Part shown: positions 1-6,153 of the stretch, piece after piece
How positions within the stretch are numbered: the first letter of the stretch is position 1
How the letters are laid out: each line of letters starts with the position of its first letter
Assembly (NCBI GenBank): GCA_028291305.1
Contig: JAQGII010000031.1
Coordinates: forward strand, 1-7,469
Reading direction: 5' to 3'
DNA: 7,469 nt
Origin: Caulobacteraceae bacterium
Lineage (GTDB): Bacteria > Pseudomonadota > Alphaproteobacteria > Caulobacterales > Caulobacteraceae
Position numbers and translations under genes: made by a program
The notes under the pieces: generated by a model
Told to the model about the DNA's origin: nothing
The model's database searches: none
What the model saw: the letters and a program-made list of their open reading frames with translations, nothing else

Positions 1-114
1 GAACAGGACCACCGGATCGCCCGCCTGGGGCAGGTCCTCGTGCGGCTGCAAGGGCTCGCCCAGATAGTCCGCCTCGCTCGGCGTCGGCGGGATGAGGGGG
101 TCTTTCGCGCTCAT
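1..114 (-). CDS. pdxH: Probable pyridoxamine 5'-phosphate oxidase, N-terminal fragment (runs off left edge)
   Basis: The minus strand is open from an ATG at 114-112 through the left edge, giving 38 residues that begin MSAKDPLIPP and end GDPVVLF. The N-terminus is Pro/acidic-rich, and the D-P-x-x-L-F element resembles the start of the FMN-binding core of PdxH, which oxidises pyridoxine/pyridoxamine 5'-phosphate to pyridoxal 5'-phosphate in the cytoplasm. From memory, pdxH lies next to a DnaJ-domain gene close to aroC in several alphaproteobacteria, and the same order is seen here. The catalytic part lies outside the window, so the name rests on a short match plus synteny. AAGGA lies only three bases before the ATG, closer than a normal ribosome binding site, so the leader may be very short or absent. 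The gene is divergent from the DnaJ-like gene. Confidence 0.55.
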   Translation of the reverse strand, partial: MSAKDPLIPPTPSEADYLGEPLQPHEDLPQAGDPVVLF

Positions 115-189
115 GATTCCTTATAGCGGGCCGCGCGGCCGCGGGCAGTGTTTAACCGCCCGTTGACCCTGTTGGCTGTTATTGGCGCG
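115..189. promoter_or_regulatory. Divergent intergenic region between the pdxH-like and dnaJ-like genes
   Basis: This gap holds several signals. A GATTC (GANTC, CcrM-type methylation site) is at 115-119. On the minus strand GCTATAAG (126-119) resembles the alphaproteobacterial -10 element GCTANAWC and lies so close to the ATG at 114 that transcription would start at or next to it. A perfect 12-bp GC palindrome, GGCCGCGCGGCC, is at 129-140. A TTAA-N7-TTGA box is at 152-166. No convincing -35 element was found for either direction, and no ribosome binding site precedes the ATG at 190. The assignment as a promoter region is inference from position and motifs. Confidence 0.45.
152..166. promoter_or_regulatory. 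Candidate CtrA-type box (TTAA-N7-TTGA)
   Basis: TTAA at 152-155 and TTGA at 163-166 are separated by seven bases. This matches the CtrA consensus TTAA-N7-TTAA at seven of eight defined positions, and the left half reads TTAACC as in the extended consensus. It sits between divergent starts in GC-rich DNA where TTAA is scarce. Binding is inferred, not shown. Confidence 0.4.
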
Positions 190-1017
190 ATGAGCACCGG
201 AGAAATCCAGAGCGAAGAGCAGGCGCGCGCCATCCTCGGATTGGCGGCGGACGCCCAGCCGTCGACCTGGCGGGCCGCGTTCCAGCGCGAGGTCAAGGCC
301 GCCCACCCCGACCGGGGCGGCGATCCGGAGCGCGTGCGCCTGGTGATCGAGGCCTATCGTTTCCTCAAGACGGAGGAGGCGTCGCCGCGCGTCCGGATCA
401 ACCCCGGCTCCGCCAATCGCTCCGCCCGCCCGCGCCCCGCGCCCCGGCCCGCGCCGCACGCTGCCAAGCCTGAGGCCCCCAAGGGCAGGGCTGAGACCCC
501 GCCCGAACCCGAAGCCGAGCCGGAGACGCAGGTCGATCCGCCGTGGAAGGGCCGCCAGCCCGGCTTCCGCATCAGCATCGTGGAGGCCTTCAAGGGCTGC
601 GAGAAGATGGTGCGGATCAAGGCGGGCAAGAAGTTCAGGGTGCGCCTGCCCGGCGGCCTGCAGTCGGGCGACACCGTCCGCTTCGGCCAGGACGGCGAGC
701 ATCATCTGGTGATCGAGGTCATGCCCCATCCGGGCGCCGAGCTGCGCGGGGCGGACCTGTGGCTGCAGGTCGCGGTCAGCACCGAATTCCTGCGCGAAGG
801 CGGGCGGATGGAGGTGGAAACCCCGTTCGGGCCGCGCCAGTTCTGGGTGTCGCGCACCTCGGCCGCGCGCGGCGTGTTCCGCTCGCCCGGCGACGGCCTG
901 CCCGCCCAGGGCTCGCGCGCCCGGGGCAACCTCTATCTGAAGTTCGAGCCGGACTCGGCCCTCGACCAGAAGCCTTCCAGCTCTCTGCTGCGCCGTTTCG
1001 CGGCGGCGTGGGCGTAA
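190..1017 (+). CDS. DnaJ-domain co-chaperone with C-terminal substrate-binding region (CbpA-like, no zinc finger)
   Basis: The product is 275 residues. An N-terminal J domain (about residues 10-62) carries the HPD tripeptide at 39-41, which in this family stimulates the ATPase of Hsp70/DnaK. A low-complexity Ala/Pro/Arg/Glu linker (about 63-122) replaces the Gly/Phe-rich segment. A DnaJ C-terminal-type beta domain follows (about 126-265), starting FRISIVEAFKG and including the typical LPGGLQSGDTVRF turn. No CxxCxGxG zinc-finger repeats are present, so this is not canonical DnaJ but a CbpA-like or shortened J protein. ATG 190 was chosen because the J-domain helix starts soon after it. A GTG at 148 in the same frame would add 14 residues and would place the CtrA-like box inside the gene. 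No ribosome binding site is obvious at either start. It is divergent from the pdxH-like gene and upstream of aroC. A DnaK partnership is inferred from the family. Confidence 0.85.
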   Translation: MSTGEIQSEEQARAILGLAADAQPSTWRAAFQREVKAAHPDRGGDPERVRLVIEAYRFLKTEEASPRVRINPGSANRSARPRPAPRPAPHAAKPEAPKGRAETPPEPEAEPETQVDPPWKGRQPGFRISIVEAFKGCEKMVRIKAGKKFRVRLPGGLQSGDTVRFGQDGEHHLVIEVMPHPGAELRGADLWLQVAVSTEFLREGGRMEVETPFGPRQFWVSRTSAARGVFRSPGDGLPAQGSRARGNLYLKFEPDSALDQKPSSSLLRRFAAAWA

Positions 1018-1019
1018 TG

Positions 1020-1121
1020 CTCCACCGCTTGCGGGGGAGCTGTCACGAAGTGACTGGGGGCGCGCGCCAAGCCTACGCCCCCTCCGAGCCTTCGGCTCAC
1101 CTCCCCCGCTTTGCGGTGGAG
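1020..1121. repeat. Nested palindromic intergenic repeat filling the dnaJ-like/aroC gap
   Basis: The outer arms are CTCCACCGC-TT-GCGGGGGAG (1020-1039) and, in inverse orientation, CACCTCCCCCGC..GCGGTGGAG (1098-1121). They pair over about 20 bases with small mismatches. Inside lie three further hairpins: GTCAC-GAA-GTGAC (1042-1054), GGGGGCG...CGCCCCC (1056-1062 with 1076-1082) and GAGCC-TTC-GGCTC (1086-1098). The whole could fold as a cloverleaf in RNA or single-stranded DNA. It begins two bases after the dnaJ-like stop codon and ends 31 bases before aroC. Similar CTCCCCC/GGGGGAG-armed repeats are, from memory, scattered between genes in Caulobacterales. Only one copy is in this window, so 'dispersed' is inference. 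It could act as a terminator, an mRNA-end stabiliser or a REP-like mobile element. Confidence 0.7.
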
Positions 1122-1152
1122 GATCAGCCGGCTTTGCAGTAAACCGCCCGCC

Positions 1153-2280
1153 ATGTCCTACAACAGCTATGGCCATCTGCTGCGCGTGATCACCTGGGGC
1201 GAAAGCCACGGGCCGGCGCTCGGCTGCGTGGTCGACGGCTGCCCGCCGGGCATCGCCCTGACGCCCGAAGACATCCAGGTCTGGCTCGACCGGCGCCGGC
1301 CCGGCACCAGCAAATTCGTCACCCAGCGGGCCGAGCCGGACCAGGTGCGCATCCTGTCCGGCGTGTTCGAGGACGCCCGGACCGGCGGCCCGGTCACCAC
1401 CGGCACGCCGATCTCCCTGATGATCGAGAACGTTGACCAGCGCTCCAAGGACTACAGCGACATCGCCCAGTCGTTCCGCCCGGGCCATGCCGACTACGCC
1501 TATTTCGCCAAGTACGGCGTACGCGACTATCGCGGCGGCGGACGCTCCTCGGCGCGCGAGACCGCCTCGCGGGTGGCGGCCGGCGCCGTGGCCCGCAAGA
1601 TCCTCGGTTCTGACGTGGTGATCCGCGCCGCCCTGGTGCAGGTCGGCGCCATCGCCGTCGACCGCAGCCGCTGGGACTGGGCGGAGACCCGCAACAACCC
1701 CTTCTGGTGCCCCGACCCCGGCACGGTCGGCCTGTGGGAGGAGCATCTCGGCGAAGTGCGCAAGGCCGGCTCGTCGGTCGGGGCCATCGTCGAGGTCGAG
1801 GCCGTGGGCGTTCCCGCCGGCTGGGGCGCGCCGATCTACGCCAAGCTCGACAGCGAACTGGCCTCTGCGCTGATGTCGATCAACGCCGCCAAGGGGGTGG
1901 AGATCGGCGCCGGCTTCGCCTCGGCCGCCCTGTCGGGCGAACAGAACGCCGACGAGATGCGGATCGGCGGCAACGGTCAGGTCGAATTCCTGTCCAACAA
2001 CGCCGGCGGCGTGCTTGGCGGCATCTCCACCGGGCAGGCCGTGACGGCGCGGGTGGCGTTCAAGCCGACCTCCTCGATCCTGACCCCGCGCCAGTCGATC
2101 GACGAGGCGGGCAAGGAGATCGAGGTGCGCACCACCGGACGCCACGACCCTTGCGTCGCCCTGCGCGCCGCGCCGGTGGTCGAGGCCATGACCGCCTGCG
2201 TGCTGGCCGACGCATTCCTGATGCACCGCGCCCAGACCGGCGGCGGAGCGTTCGCGCCGGGCGGCCGGGGGCGGAGCTAA
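1153..2280 (+). CDS. aroC: Chorismate synthase
   Basis: The product is 375 residues, usual for the bacterial enzyme. It converts 5-enolpyruvylshikimate 3-phosphate to chorismate using reduced FMN, the last shikimate-pathway step leading to aromatic amino acids, folate and quinones. The family signatures are intact: [10 protein letters not shown] near residue 15 with His19, RPGHADY with His112, the [20 protein letters not shown] block at about 121-139, the NAAKG segment, and the C-terminal GRHDPC block with Arg330-His331-Asp332. His19 and His112 correspond to the conserved catalytic histidines of the family. ATG 1153 was chosen because homologues begin M-S-x-N-S-x-G. A longer in-frame extension from TTG 1111 would start inside the palindromic repeat and is not credible. 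No clear ribosome binding site precedes the ATG. The gene lies directly downstream of the repeat, so its promoter is either within or before that element, or it is co-transcribed with the dnaJ-like gene. Confidence 0.97.
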   Translation: MSYNSYGHLLRVITWGESHGPALGCVVDGCPPGIALTPEDIQVWLDRRRPGTSKFVTQRAEPDQVRILSGVFEDARTGGPVTTGTPISLMIENVDQRSKDYSDIAQSFRPGHADYAYFAKYGVRDYRGGGRSSARETASRVAAGAVARKILGSDVVIRAALVQVGAIAVDRSRWDWAETRNNPFWCPDPGTVGLWEEHLGEVRKAGSSVGAIVEVEAVGVPAGWGAPIYAKLDSELASALMSINAAKGVEIGAGFASAALSGEQNADEMRIGGNGQVEFLSNNAGGVLGGISTGQAVTARVAFKPTSSILTPRQSIDEAGKEIEVRTTGRHDPCVALRAAPVVEAMTACVLADAFLMHRAQTGGGAFAPGGRGRS

Positions 2281-2350
2281 CCGCAACAGCACTAGTTGCA
2301 GATAGCCCTTCCCCTCCCTATTTGATGCGCCAGACAGGAGGGACATCCCC
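2281..2350 (+). promoter_or_regulatory. Leader of the pirin-family gene, with a strong ribosome binding site
   Basis: AGGAGG at 2336-2341 stands nine bases before ATG 2351 and is the best Shine-Dalgarno sequence in the window. A small inverted repeat GCAAC-N7-GTTGC (2283-2299) follows the aroC stop codon. It could form a weak hairpin but has no T tract, so a terminator is not supported. TTGCAG at 2296 and TATTTG at 2319, 17 bases apart, are only a weak promoter match. Confidence 0.5.
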
Positions 2351-3049
2351 ATGATTGAACTTCGCCCCGCGAACACGCTCGGCCGCTTCGACTTCGGCTG
2401 GCTGGACACCACCCACCACTTCTCGTTCGGCGAGTACCACGACCCCAAAAAGATGGGCTGGGGCGCCCTGCGCGTGTGGAACGACGACGAGATCGCGCCA
2501 GGGTCCGGCTTCCCCGCCCACCCGCACGCCGACATGGAGATCATCACCTAAGTCCGCGAGGGGGCCATCACCCACAAGGACAGCCTGGGCACCGAGGGCC
2601 GCACCGAGGCCGGCGACGTGCAGGTGATGTCGGCCGGGTCGGGCATCCGCCACGCCGAGTACAACCTCGAGAAGGACGCCACCCGCATCTTCCAGATCTG
2701 GATCCTGCCCAAGACCCGCGGCGGGCCGCCGGCCTGGGGCGCCAAGCCCTTCCCCAAGGGCGACCGCTCCGGCCGCTTCGTGACCCTGGCCTCAGGCCTC
2801 CCCGGCGACGAGGACGCCCTGCCGATCCGCACCGATGCGCGGGTGGCCGGCGCCACGCTGAAGGCCGGCGAGAGCACGGTCTACACGCTCGATCCCTCGC
2901 GCCATGCCTATCTCGTGCCCGCCAGCGGCGAGGTCGAGGTCAACGGCGTGCGGGTTCCGGCGCGCGACGGCCTGGCCGCGACGGAGGTCTCCGAACTGCG
3001 CATCACCGCGATTAGCGACGCCGAAGTGGTGCTGGTCGACGCCGCCTAG
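2351..3049 (+). pseudogene. Pirin-family protein (bicupin, YhhW-like), interrupted by one in-frame TAA at codon 67
   Basis: Read through the stop, the frame encodes 232 residues colinear with bacterial pirins. These are cupin-fold proteins with a mononuclear metal site; some (YhaK/YhhW type) act as quercetin 2,3-dioxygenases and others as regulators. The pirin start is clear (LGRFDFGWLDTTHHFSFGEY, then DPKKMGWGALRVWNDDEI). The metal ligands are His57 and His59 (HPH) before the stop, and His101 and Glu103 (RHAEYN) after it. Codon 67, expected to be TAC (Tyr) in the IITYVREG-type context, is TAA at 2549-2551. Homology resumes at once (VREGAITHKDSLGTEG) with no frameshift, and continues to TAG 3047-3049. 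A truncated 66-residue product would lack half the metal site and the second cupin. Reinitiation at GTG 2618 or ATG 2627 would lack the first two ligands. The cause could be a recent nonsense mutation or a sequencing/assembly error. The ribosome binding site is intact. Confidence 0.9.
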
Positions 3050-3124
3050 CTCCCCCGATGTCCCGGCGCCGCCGCCTGTGCTAACGTCGGCGGCGTCGGG
3101 GACCCACCAACCGGGAGCTCTGTA
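3050..3124 (+). promoter_or_regulatory. Leader of the DUF6152-like gene: possible -10, hairpin and ribosome binding site
   Basis: GGGAG at 3113-3117 lies seven bases before ATG 3125 and decides the start. GCTAAC at 3080-3085 resembles the alphaproteobacterial -10 element GCTANAWC, though no good -35 was found. It sits in the loop of a GC inverted repeat, CGCCGCCG (3067-3074) with CGGCGGCG (3088-3095). That repeat could instead be a hairpin ending the pirin transcript; there is no T tract. The promoter and terminator roles are both weakly supported. Confidence 0.35.
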
Positions 3125-3478
3125 ATGACGTTACGCTTCAAACTGGCGCTGGCCGCCCTCCTGCTCGCGCCGCTGCCGGCCGCCGCCCACCACGGCTGGG
3201 CGGGCCAGGACAACTCCAAGGTCACCACTCTGGAGGGCAAGATCGACGCGGTCCGCTACCGCAACCCGCACGCCGAGATCGACCTGACCCAGGCGGGGCA
3301 GAAGTGGACCGTGACCCTGGCTCCCATCGAGCGCATGGAAACGCGCGGGATAACCCAGGCTTCGCTCAAGGTCGGCGACACCGTGCGCATCGCCGGCCAC
3401 CGAAACCTCGACATGGCCAAGTACGAGGTGAAGGCCAACGAGATCACCCTGGGCGGCAAGACCACCGGACTGCGCTGA
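3125..3478 (+). CDS. Secreted DUF6152-like periplasmic protein, function unknown
   Basis: The product is 117 residues. The N-terminus is a classical signal peptide: charged MTLRFK, a hydrophobic core at about 7-17, and a PAAA site predicting cleavage after Ala21. The mature protein begins HHGWAGQD. It continues with a small beta-rich domain (LEGKIDAVRYRNPHAEIDL, WTVTLAPIERMETRGIT, LKVGDTVRIAGHRN, YEVKANEI) that I recognise as DUF6152-type. The paired His at the mature N-terminus and the NPH motif could bind a metal, but that is a guess. No enzymatic function is known to me for this family. The next gene begins three bases after this stop in the same frame and encodes a membrane protein, so the two probably act together in the envelope. 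Confidence 0.75.
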   Translation: MTLRFKLALAALLLAPLPAAAHHGWAGQDNSKVTTLEGKIDAVRYRNPHAEIDLTQAGQKWTVTLAPIERMETRGITQASLKVGDTVRIAGHRNLDMAKYEVKANEITLGGKTTGLR

Positions 3479-3481
3479 GCC

Positions 3482-3970
3482 TTGGAGGCGCTGTCCGCCG
3501 CGATCCTGTCCGCCGCCGCCGTCCTGGAGGGCTCCAGCCTCGGCGCGACGATGCGCGGCGGCCGGGGCGTCTATCCGGCGGTCAATGTGGCGCATGTCGC
3601 CGGCCTGGTGTTGCTGGTGGGCGGCATCCTGGTCGTGGACCTGAGGACGGTGGGCCTCGGCCGCGCCATCCCGCTTGCTCCCCTGTCCCGCCTGGTCACG
3701 CCCCTGGCCGTCGCCGGCCTGCTGCTGCTGGCGGGCAGCGGCTTCCTGCTGTTCGCGGCCGACGCCGGGCCCCTGGTCCGCTCAGCGGTGTTCCAGGCCA
3801 AGCTGGCGCTGATCGCCGCCGCCCTGGTCAATGCGCTGCTGTTCCGCCGGCTGTTCGGCGATTTCGCGGACGGCCGACAGCCGCCGATGCTGGCGCGGAC
3901 CATGGCGGTGCTGTCCATCGGCCTGTGGCTGGTCGCGGGCGCCCTCGGACGCCTGATCGCCTATACCTGA
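3482..3970 (+). CDS. DUF6644-like four-helix integral membrane protein
   Basis: The product is 162 residues if translation starts at TTG 3482. Four hydrophobic segments are visible at about residues 33-53, 72-92, 104-123 and 138-160. TM1 carries a conserved-looking His38 (VYPAVNVAHVAGLVLLVGG), followed by a VDLRTVGLGR loop. The pattern matches the DUF6644 family as I remember it and faintly recalls the CopD-type copper-resistance membrane domain. The function is unknown. The start is uncertain: TTG lies just after the upstream TGA with one codon between, so termination-reinitiation is likely. The next ATG (3551, residue 24) would cut into the conserved N-terminal region. The upstream secreted gene is in the same reading frame. 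The gene converges on queD with a single base between the stop codons, leaving no room for a separate terminator. Confidence 0.7.
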   Translation: MEALSAAILSAAAVLEGSSLGATMRGGRGVYPAVNVAHVAGLVLLVGGILVVDLRTVGLGRAIPLAPLSRLVTPLAVAGLLLLAGSGFLLFAADAGPLVRSAVFQAKLALIAAALVNALLFRRLFGDFADGRQPPMLARTMAVLSIGLWLVAGALGRLIAYT

Positions 3971-3971
3971 G

Positions 3972-4343
3972 CTAGAGCTGGAGGCTGCAGCTCTCGCCGA
4001 CGCTCGGGCGCGAGACCACCACGCGGCTCAGCCCGGGAAACTCGCCGCGCAGGCGCTCGGCGAAATAGAGGCAGAGGTTCTCCAGGGTCGGGCTGCCGAG
4101 GCCGGGCTTCTCGTTGAGCAGGCCGTGGTCGAGTTCGCCGGCCAGGGTCTTCAGCGCCAGATCGAGCGCGCCGAGGTCGGCGACCCAGCCGACCGGCTCC
4201 TGCCGCGCGCCACGCACCGACGCCTCCACGCGGAACGAGTGGCCATGCATGCGCCGGTAGCGGCTGTCGGGCGGGCCGTCGGCCAGGGAATGGGCGGCGT
4301 CGAAGGTGGCCGCCTTGGTGATCTCGAAAACAGGCTGGTTCAT
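3972..4343 (-). CDS. queD: QueD-family 6-carboxytetrahydropterin synthase (Tyr at the catalytic Cys position)
   Basis: The product is 123 residues, typical of bacterial QueD, which converts dihydroneopterin triphosphate to 6-carboxytetrahydropterin for queuosine synthesis. The zinc ligands are present: His18 (FDAAHSL) and His33/His35 (MHGHSF). The Asp72-His73 pair (ELDHGLL) and Glu117 (VGESCS) match the other active-site positions. The residue four before His33 is the nucleophilic Cys in E. coli QueD (CGRLHGH). Here it is Tyr29 (YRRMHGH, codon TAC). The only cysteines are Cys91 and Cys119, elsewhere in the chain. So either this is a lineage variant that uses another residue, or its activity differs. 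The gene is last in the queC-queE-queD operon, 24 bases after the queE stop, which supports the pathway. No strong ribosome binding site precedes ATG 4343. Confidence 0.88.
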   Translation of the reverse strand: MNQPVFEITKAATFDAAHSLADGPPDSRYRRMHGHSFRVEASVRGARQEPVGWVADLGALDLALKTLAGELDHGLLNEKPGLGSPTLENLCLYFAERLRGEFPGLSRVVVSRPSVGESCSLQL

Positions 4344-4367
4344 CGTGCTCAGGAGGGACGCCGGGGG

Positions 4368-5012
4368 TCAGGCGATCCCTATGTATTTGTGGGTTTGCAC
4401 GCTTAAACGCCAGCGGGGGTGGGCGAGGCAATAGGCGATTGCCGCCTGGGTGTTGTCCGCGCGGTCCGGCCCGTCCATCGGCTGCAGGTAGAAACGCTCG
4501 AAATCCAGGTCCTCGAAGCGGGCCGGATCGACCCCGGCCTGGGGGTAGACCAGCTTCAGCTCCTGCCCCGACAGCTGGGCCAGGGGTGCGTCGGCCTTGG
4601 GGCTGACGCATACCCAGTCGATGCCGTCGGGCGCGGCGATCGTGCCGTTGGTCTCCACCGCGATCATGAAGCCCTGGTCGTGCATGGCGTTGATCAGCGG
4701 ACCGTCGATCTGCAGCAGGGGTTCGCCGCCGGTGAACACCACCAGCCGCTCGCGCGGGTTGGCGGGGTCCGCGGCGCCCCAGGCCGCCAGGATCGCCGCC
4801 GCCAGGTCCTGCGGCGTGGCGAAGCGCCCGCCGCCCGGCCCGTCCAGCCCGACGAAATCGGTGTCGCAGAAGGTGCACACCGCGTCCGCCCGGTCCTCCT
4901 CGCGCCCGGTCCACAGGTTGCAGCCGGCGAACCGGCAGAACACCGCCGCCTTGCCCGCCTGGCCGCCCTCGCCCTGGAGGGTCAGGTAGATCTCCTTGAC
5001 GCTGTAGCTCAA
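4368..5012 (-). CDS. queE: 7-carboxy-7-deazaguanine synthase (radical SAM)
   Basis: The product is 214 residues. QueE rearranges 6-carboxytetrahydropterin into 7-carboxy-7-deazaguanine using S-adenosylmethionine and a 4Fe-4S cluster. The cluster cysteines are Cys31, Cys46 and Cys49 in a CX14CX2C arrangement, the extended form known from Burkholderia-type QueE rather than the classical CX3CX2C. Other matches are LTLQGEG (10-16) at the start, TGGEP (94-98) for S-adenosylmethionine binding, ETNGT (120-124), SPKA (137-140) and the C-terminal QTHKYIGI. The start is TTG 5012-5010, giving SYSVKEIYL. Its bases overlap the queC stop codon (TTGA), and GGAG eight bases upstream inside queC serves as the ribosome binding site, so translation is coupled. 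A much longer open frame continuing upstream is just antisense-free shadow of queC with Arg/Gly-rich nonsense sequence. Confidence 0.95.
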   Translation of the reverse strand: MSYSVKEIYLTLQGEGGQAGKAAVFCRFAGCNLWTGREEDRADAVCTFCDTDFVGLDGPGGGRFATPQDLAAAILAAWGAADPANPRERLVVFTGGEPLLQIDGPLINAMHDQGFMIAVETNGTIAAPDGIDWVCVSPKADAPLAQLSGQELKLVYPQAGVDPARFEDLDFERFYLQPMDGPDRADNTQAAIAYCLAHPRWRLSVQTHKYIGIA

Positions 5013-5749
5013 GGGATCAGCTCCAGCGCCGGCCGGCCCTTGGCGCTCCAGTCCTCGAACCCGCCCTTGCGCAGCTCGCAGGCCGGGCAGGTCCCGCAGC
5101 CGTAGCCCCAGGCGTGGCGCAGGCCGCGCTCGCCGAGATAGCAGGTGTGGCTGTCCTCCACGATCACGTCCACCAGCGGCTTGCCGCCCAGCGCCTGGGC
5201 CATGCCCCAGGTCTGCGCCTTGGTCAGCGACATCAGCGGCGTTCGGATGCGGAAATCGCGCGCCATGCCGAGGTTGAGGGCGGCCTGCATCGCGTCGAGC
5301 GTCTCGCGGCGGCAGTCGGGATAGCCGGAGTAGTCGGTCTCGCACATGCCGCCGACCAGGTCGGGCAGGCCGCGCCGGTCGGCCAGGGCCGCCGCGTAGA
5401 TGAAGAAGGCCAGGTTGCGGCCGGGCACGAAGGTGGAGGGCAGGCCGCGATCGGTCATCTCGATGGCCCGGTCCGCGGTCAGGGCGGACTCCGCCACCGC
5501 GCCGAAGCCGCGCAGGTCCAGGCGGTGGTCGGGACCCAGGCGCGAGGCCCAGGCGGGAAAGCGCTGGATGAACCCGGCGCGCACATGGTCGCGCGCCTGC
5601 ATCTCCACGCCATGTCGCTGGCCATAGTCGAAGCCGACCGTCTCCACCCGGTCATAGCGCGCCAGCGCCCAGGCCAGGCAGACGGTGGAATCCTGACCGC
5701 CGGAGAACAGCACCAGCGCCGCGTCGGTTGGCGGCTTATCCTCGGACAT
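5009..5749 (-). CDS. queC: 7-cyano-7-deazaguanine synthase (preQ0 synthase)
   Basis: The product is 246 residues. QueC is an ATP-dependent amidotransferase-like ligase that turns 7-carboxy-7-deazaguanine plus ammonia into preQ0. The PP-loop ATP site SGGQDS is at 16-21, followed by FDYGQRH and the VPGRNLAFF and [11 protein letters not shown] segments of the family. The structural zinc cysteines are Cys203, Cys218, Cys221 and Cys224 (HTCYLGERG...GCGTCPAC). The first interval is longer than in E. coli. ATG 5749 was chosen because homologues begin shortly before the PP-loop. An ATG at 5803 in the same frame would add 18 residues and overlap cutA. It is first in the queC-queE-queD operon and overlaps queE by four bases. 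No clear ribosome binding site precedes ATG 5749, and the 37-base gap to cutA must carry the promoter or leader. Confidence 0.96.
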   Translation of the reverse strand: MSEDKPPTDAALVLFSGGQDSTVCLAWALARYDRVETVGFDYGQRHGVEMQARDHVRAGFIQRFPAWASRLGPDHRLDLRGFGAVAESALTADRAIEMTDRGLPSTFVPGRNLAFFIYAAALADRRGLPDLVGGMCETDYSGYPDCRRETLDAMQAALNLGMARDFRIRTPLMSLTKAQTWGMAQALGGKPLVDVIVEDSHTCYLGERGLRHAWGYGCGTCPACELRKGGFEDWSAKGRPALELIP

Positions 5750-5786
5750 GCAAGCTAGGGTCCCGGTGGGGCCATCGGAGGCCAGA
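5750..5786. promoter_or_regulatory. Short divergent queC/cutA intergenic region with the cutA ribosome binding site
   Basis: GGAGG at 5777-5781 stands five bases before the cutA ATG and decides that start. GCTAGGGT at 5754-5761 on the plus strand partly matches the alphaproteobacterial -10 GCTANAWC, and TTATCC at 5736 is a poor -35. With only 37 bases between start codons, each promoter must reach into the opposite gene. The gap is too short for a preQ1 riboswitch aptamer with an expression platform, and none is seen. Confidence 0.4.
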
Positions 5787-6110
5787 ATGGACGATGTGAT
5801 CATCCTCTACACCACCTGGCCCGACCCCGAAACGGCCCAGGCCGCCGGGCAGGCCGCGGTGGAGGCGAAGCTCGCCGCCTGTGCGAATGTGATGGCGTCG
5901 ATGACCTCCATCTATCGCTGGCAGGGCGCCGTGCGGCGCGAGGCCGAGACGCCGATGCTGCTCAAGACCACCGCCGCGGCGGCCGGCCGGCTGCGCGATT
6001 TCGTGCTCGCCCGCCATCCGTATGAAACGCCATGCGTGGTTGCATTGCGAAGCGAGACGGCCGGCTCCAATCCCGATTTCATTCGCTGGATAGGCGAAGA
6101 AATCGCCTGA
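5787..6110 (+). CDS. cutA: CutA1-like divalent-cation tolerance protein
   Basis: The product is 107 residues, the usual size for CutA1. CutA1 is a small trimeric, PII-like ferredoxin-fold protein linked to copper tolerance in E. coli; its molecular role remains debated. The family marks are ACANV (31-35, with Cys32), SIYRWQG (41-47), the acidic E-A-E (52-54) before LLKT (58-61), and RHPYETP (76-82, with His77). These include the positions proposed for metal contact in E. coli CutA1 (a Cys, a Glu and a His). The start at ATG 5787 is supported by GGAGG five bases upstream. A longer form beginning at 5748 would overlap the queC start codon. It is divergent from queC, with no evident functional link to queuosine synthesis. 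Confidence 0.95.
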   Translation: MDDVIILYTTWPDPETAQAAGQAAVEAKLAACANVMASMTSIYRWQGAVRREAETPMLLKTTAAAAGRLRDFVLARHPYETPCVVALRSETAGSNPDFIRWIGEEIA

Positions 6111-6111
6111 A

Positions 6112-6125
6112 GCGCGAAATCGCGC
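6112..6125 (+). terminator. Possible hairpin terminator after cutA
   Basis: GCGCGA-AA-TCGCGC is a perfect inverted repeat beginning one base after the cutA stop codon and followed by CACTTTGT. The stem is GC-rich but short, and the T run is only three bases, so termination efficiency is doubtful. Confidence 0.4.
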
Positions 6126-6153
6126 CACTTTGTCGCATGACCGGAGGTTGGGC

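Noticed and set aside
1111..1152. Extended N-terminus of aroC from TTG 1111
   Set aside because: It starts inside the palindromic repeat, and chorismate synthases begin at the M-S-x-N-S motif encoded from 1153.
121..2547. An 808-codon open frame on the minus strand across the dnaJ-like gene, aroC and the pirin gene
   Set aside because: It is antisense to three recognisable genes. Its translation is Arg/Gly/Ala/His-rich and low in complexity with no family resemblance, as expected for a shadow frame in GC-rich DNA.
3975..3994. AGAGCT-N9-AGCTCT inverted repeat at the convergent membrane-protein/queD ends as a bidirectional terminator
   Set aside because: The stem is six bases with a long loop and no T tract on either strand, and it lies inside the queD coding sequence.
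5013..5345. Upstream extension of the queE frame as a fusion protein
   Set aside because: The extra residues are out-of-frame queC. QueE homologues start at SYSVKEIYL, and TTG 5012 has a well-placed GGAG.
5750..5786. preQ1 riboswitch upstream of queC
   Set aside because: Only 37 bases separate the divergent start codons, and no C-rich loop plus A-rich tail pattern is visible.
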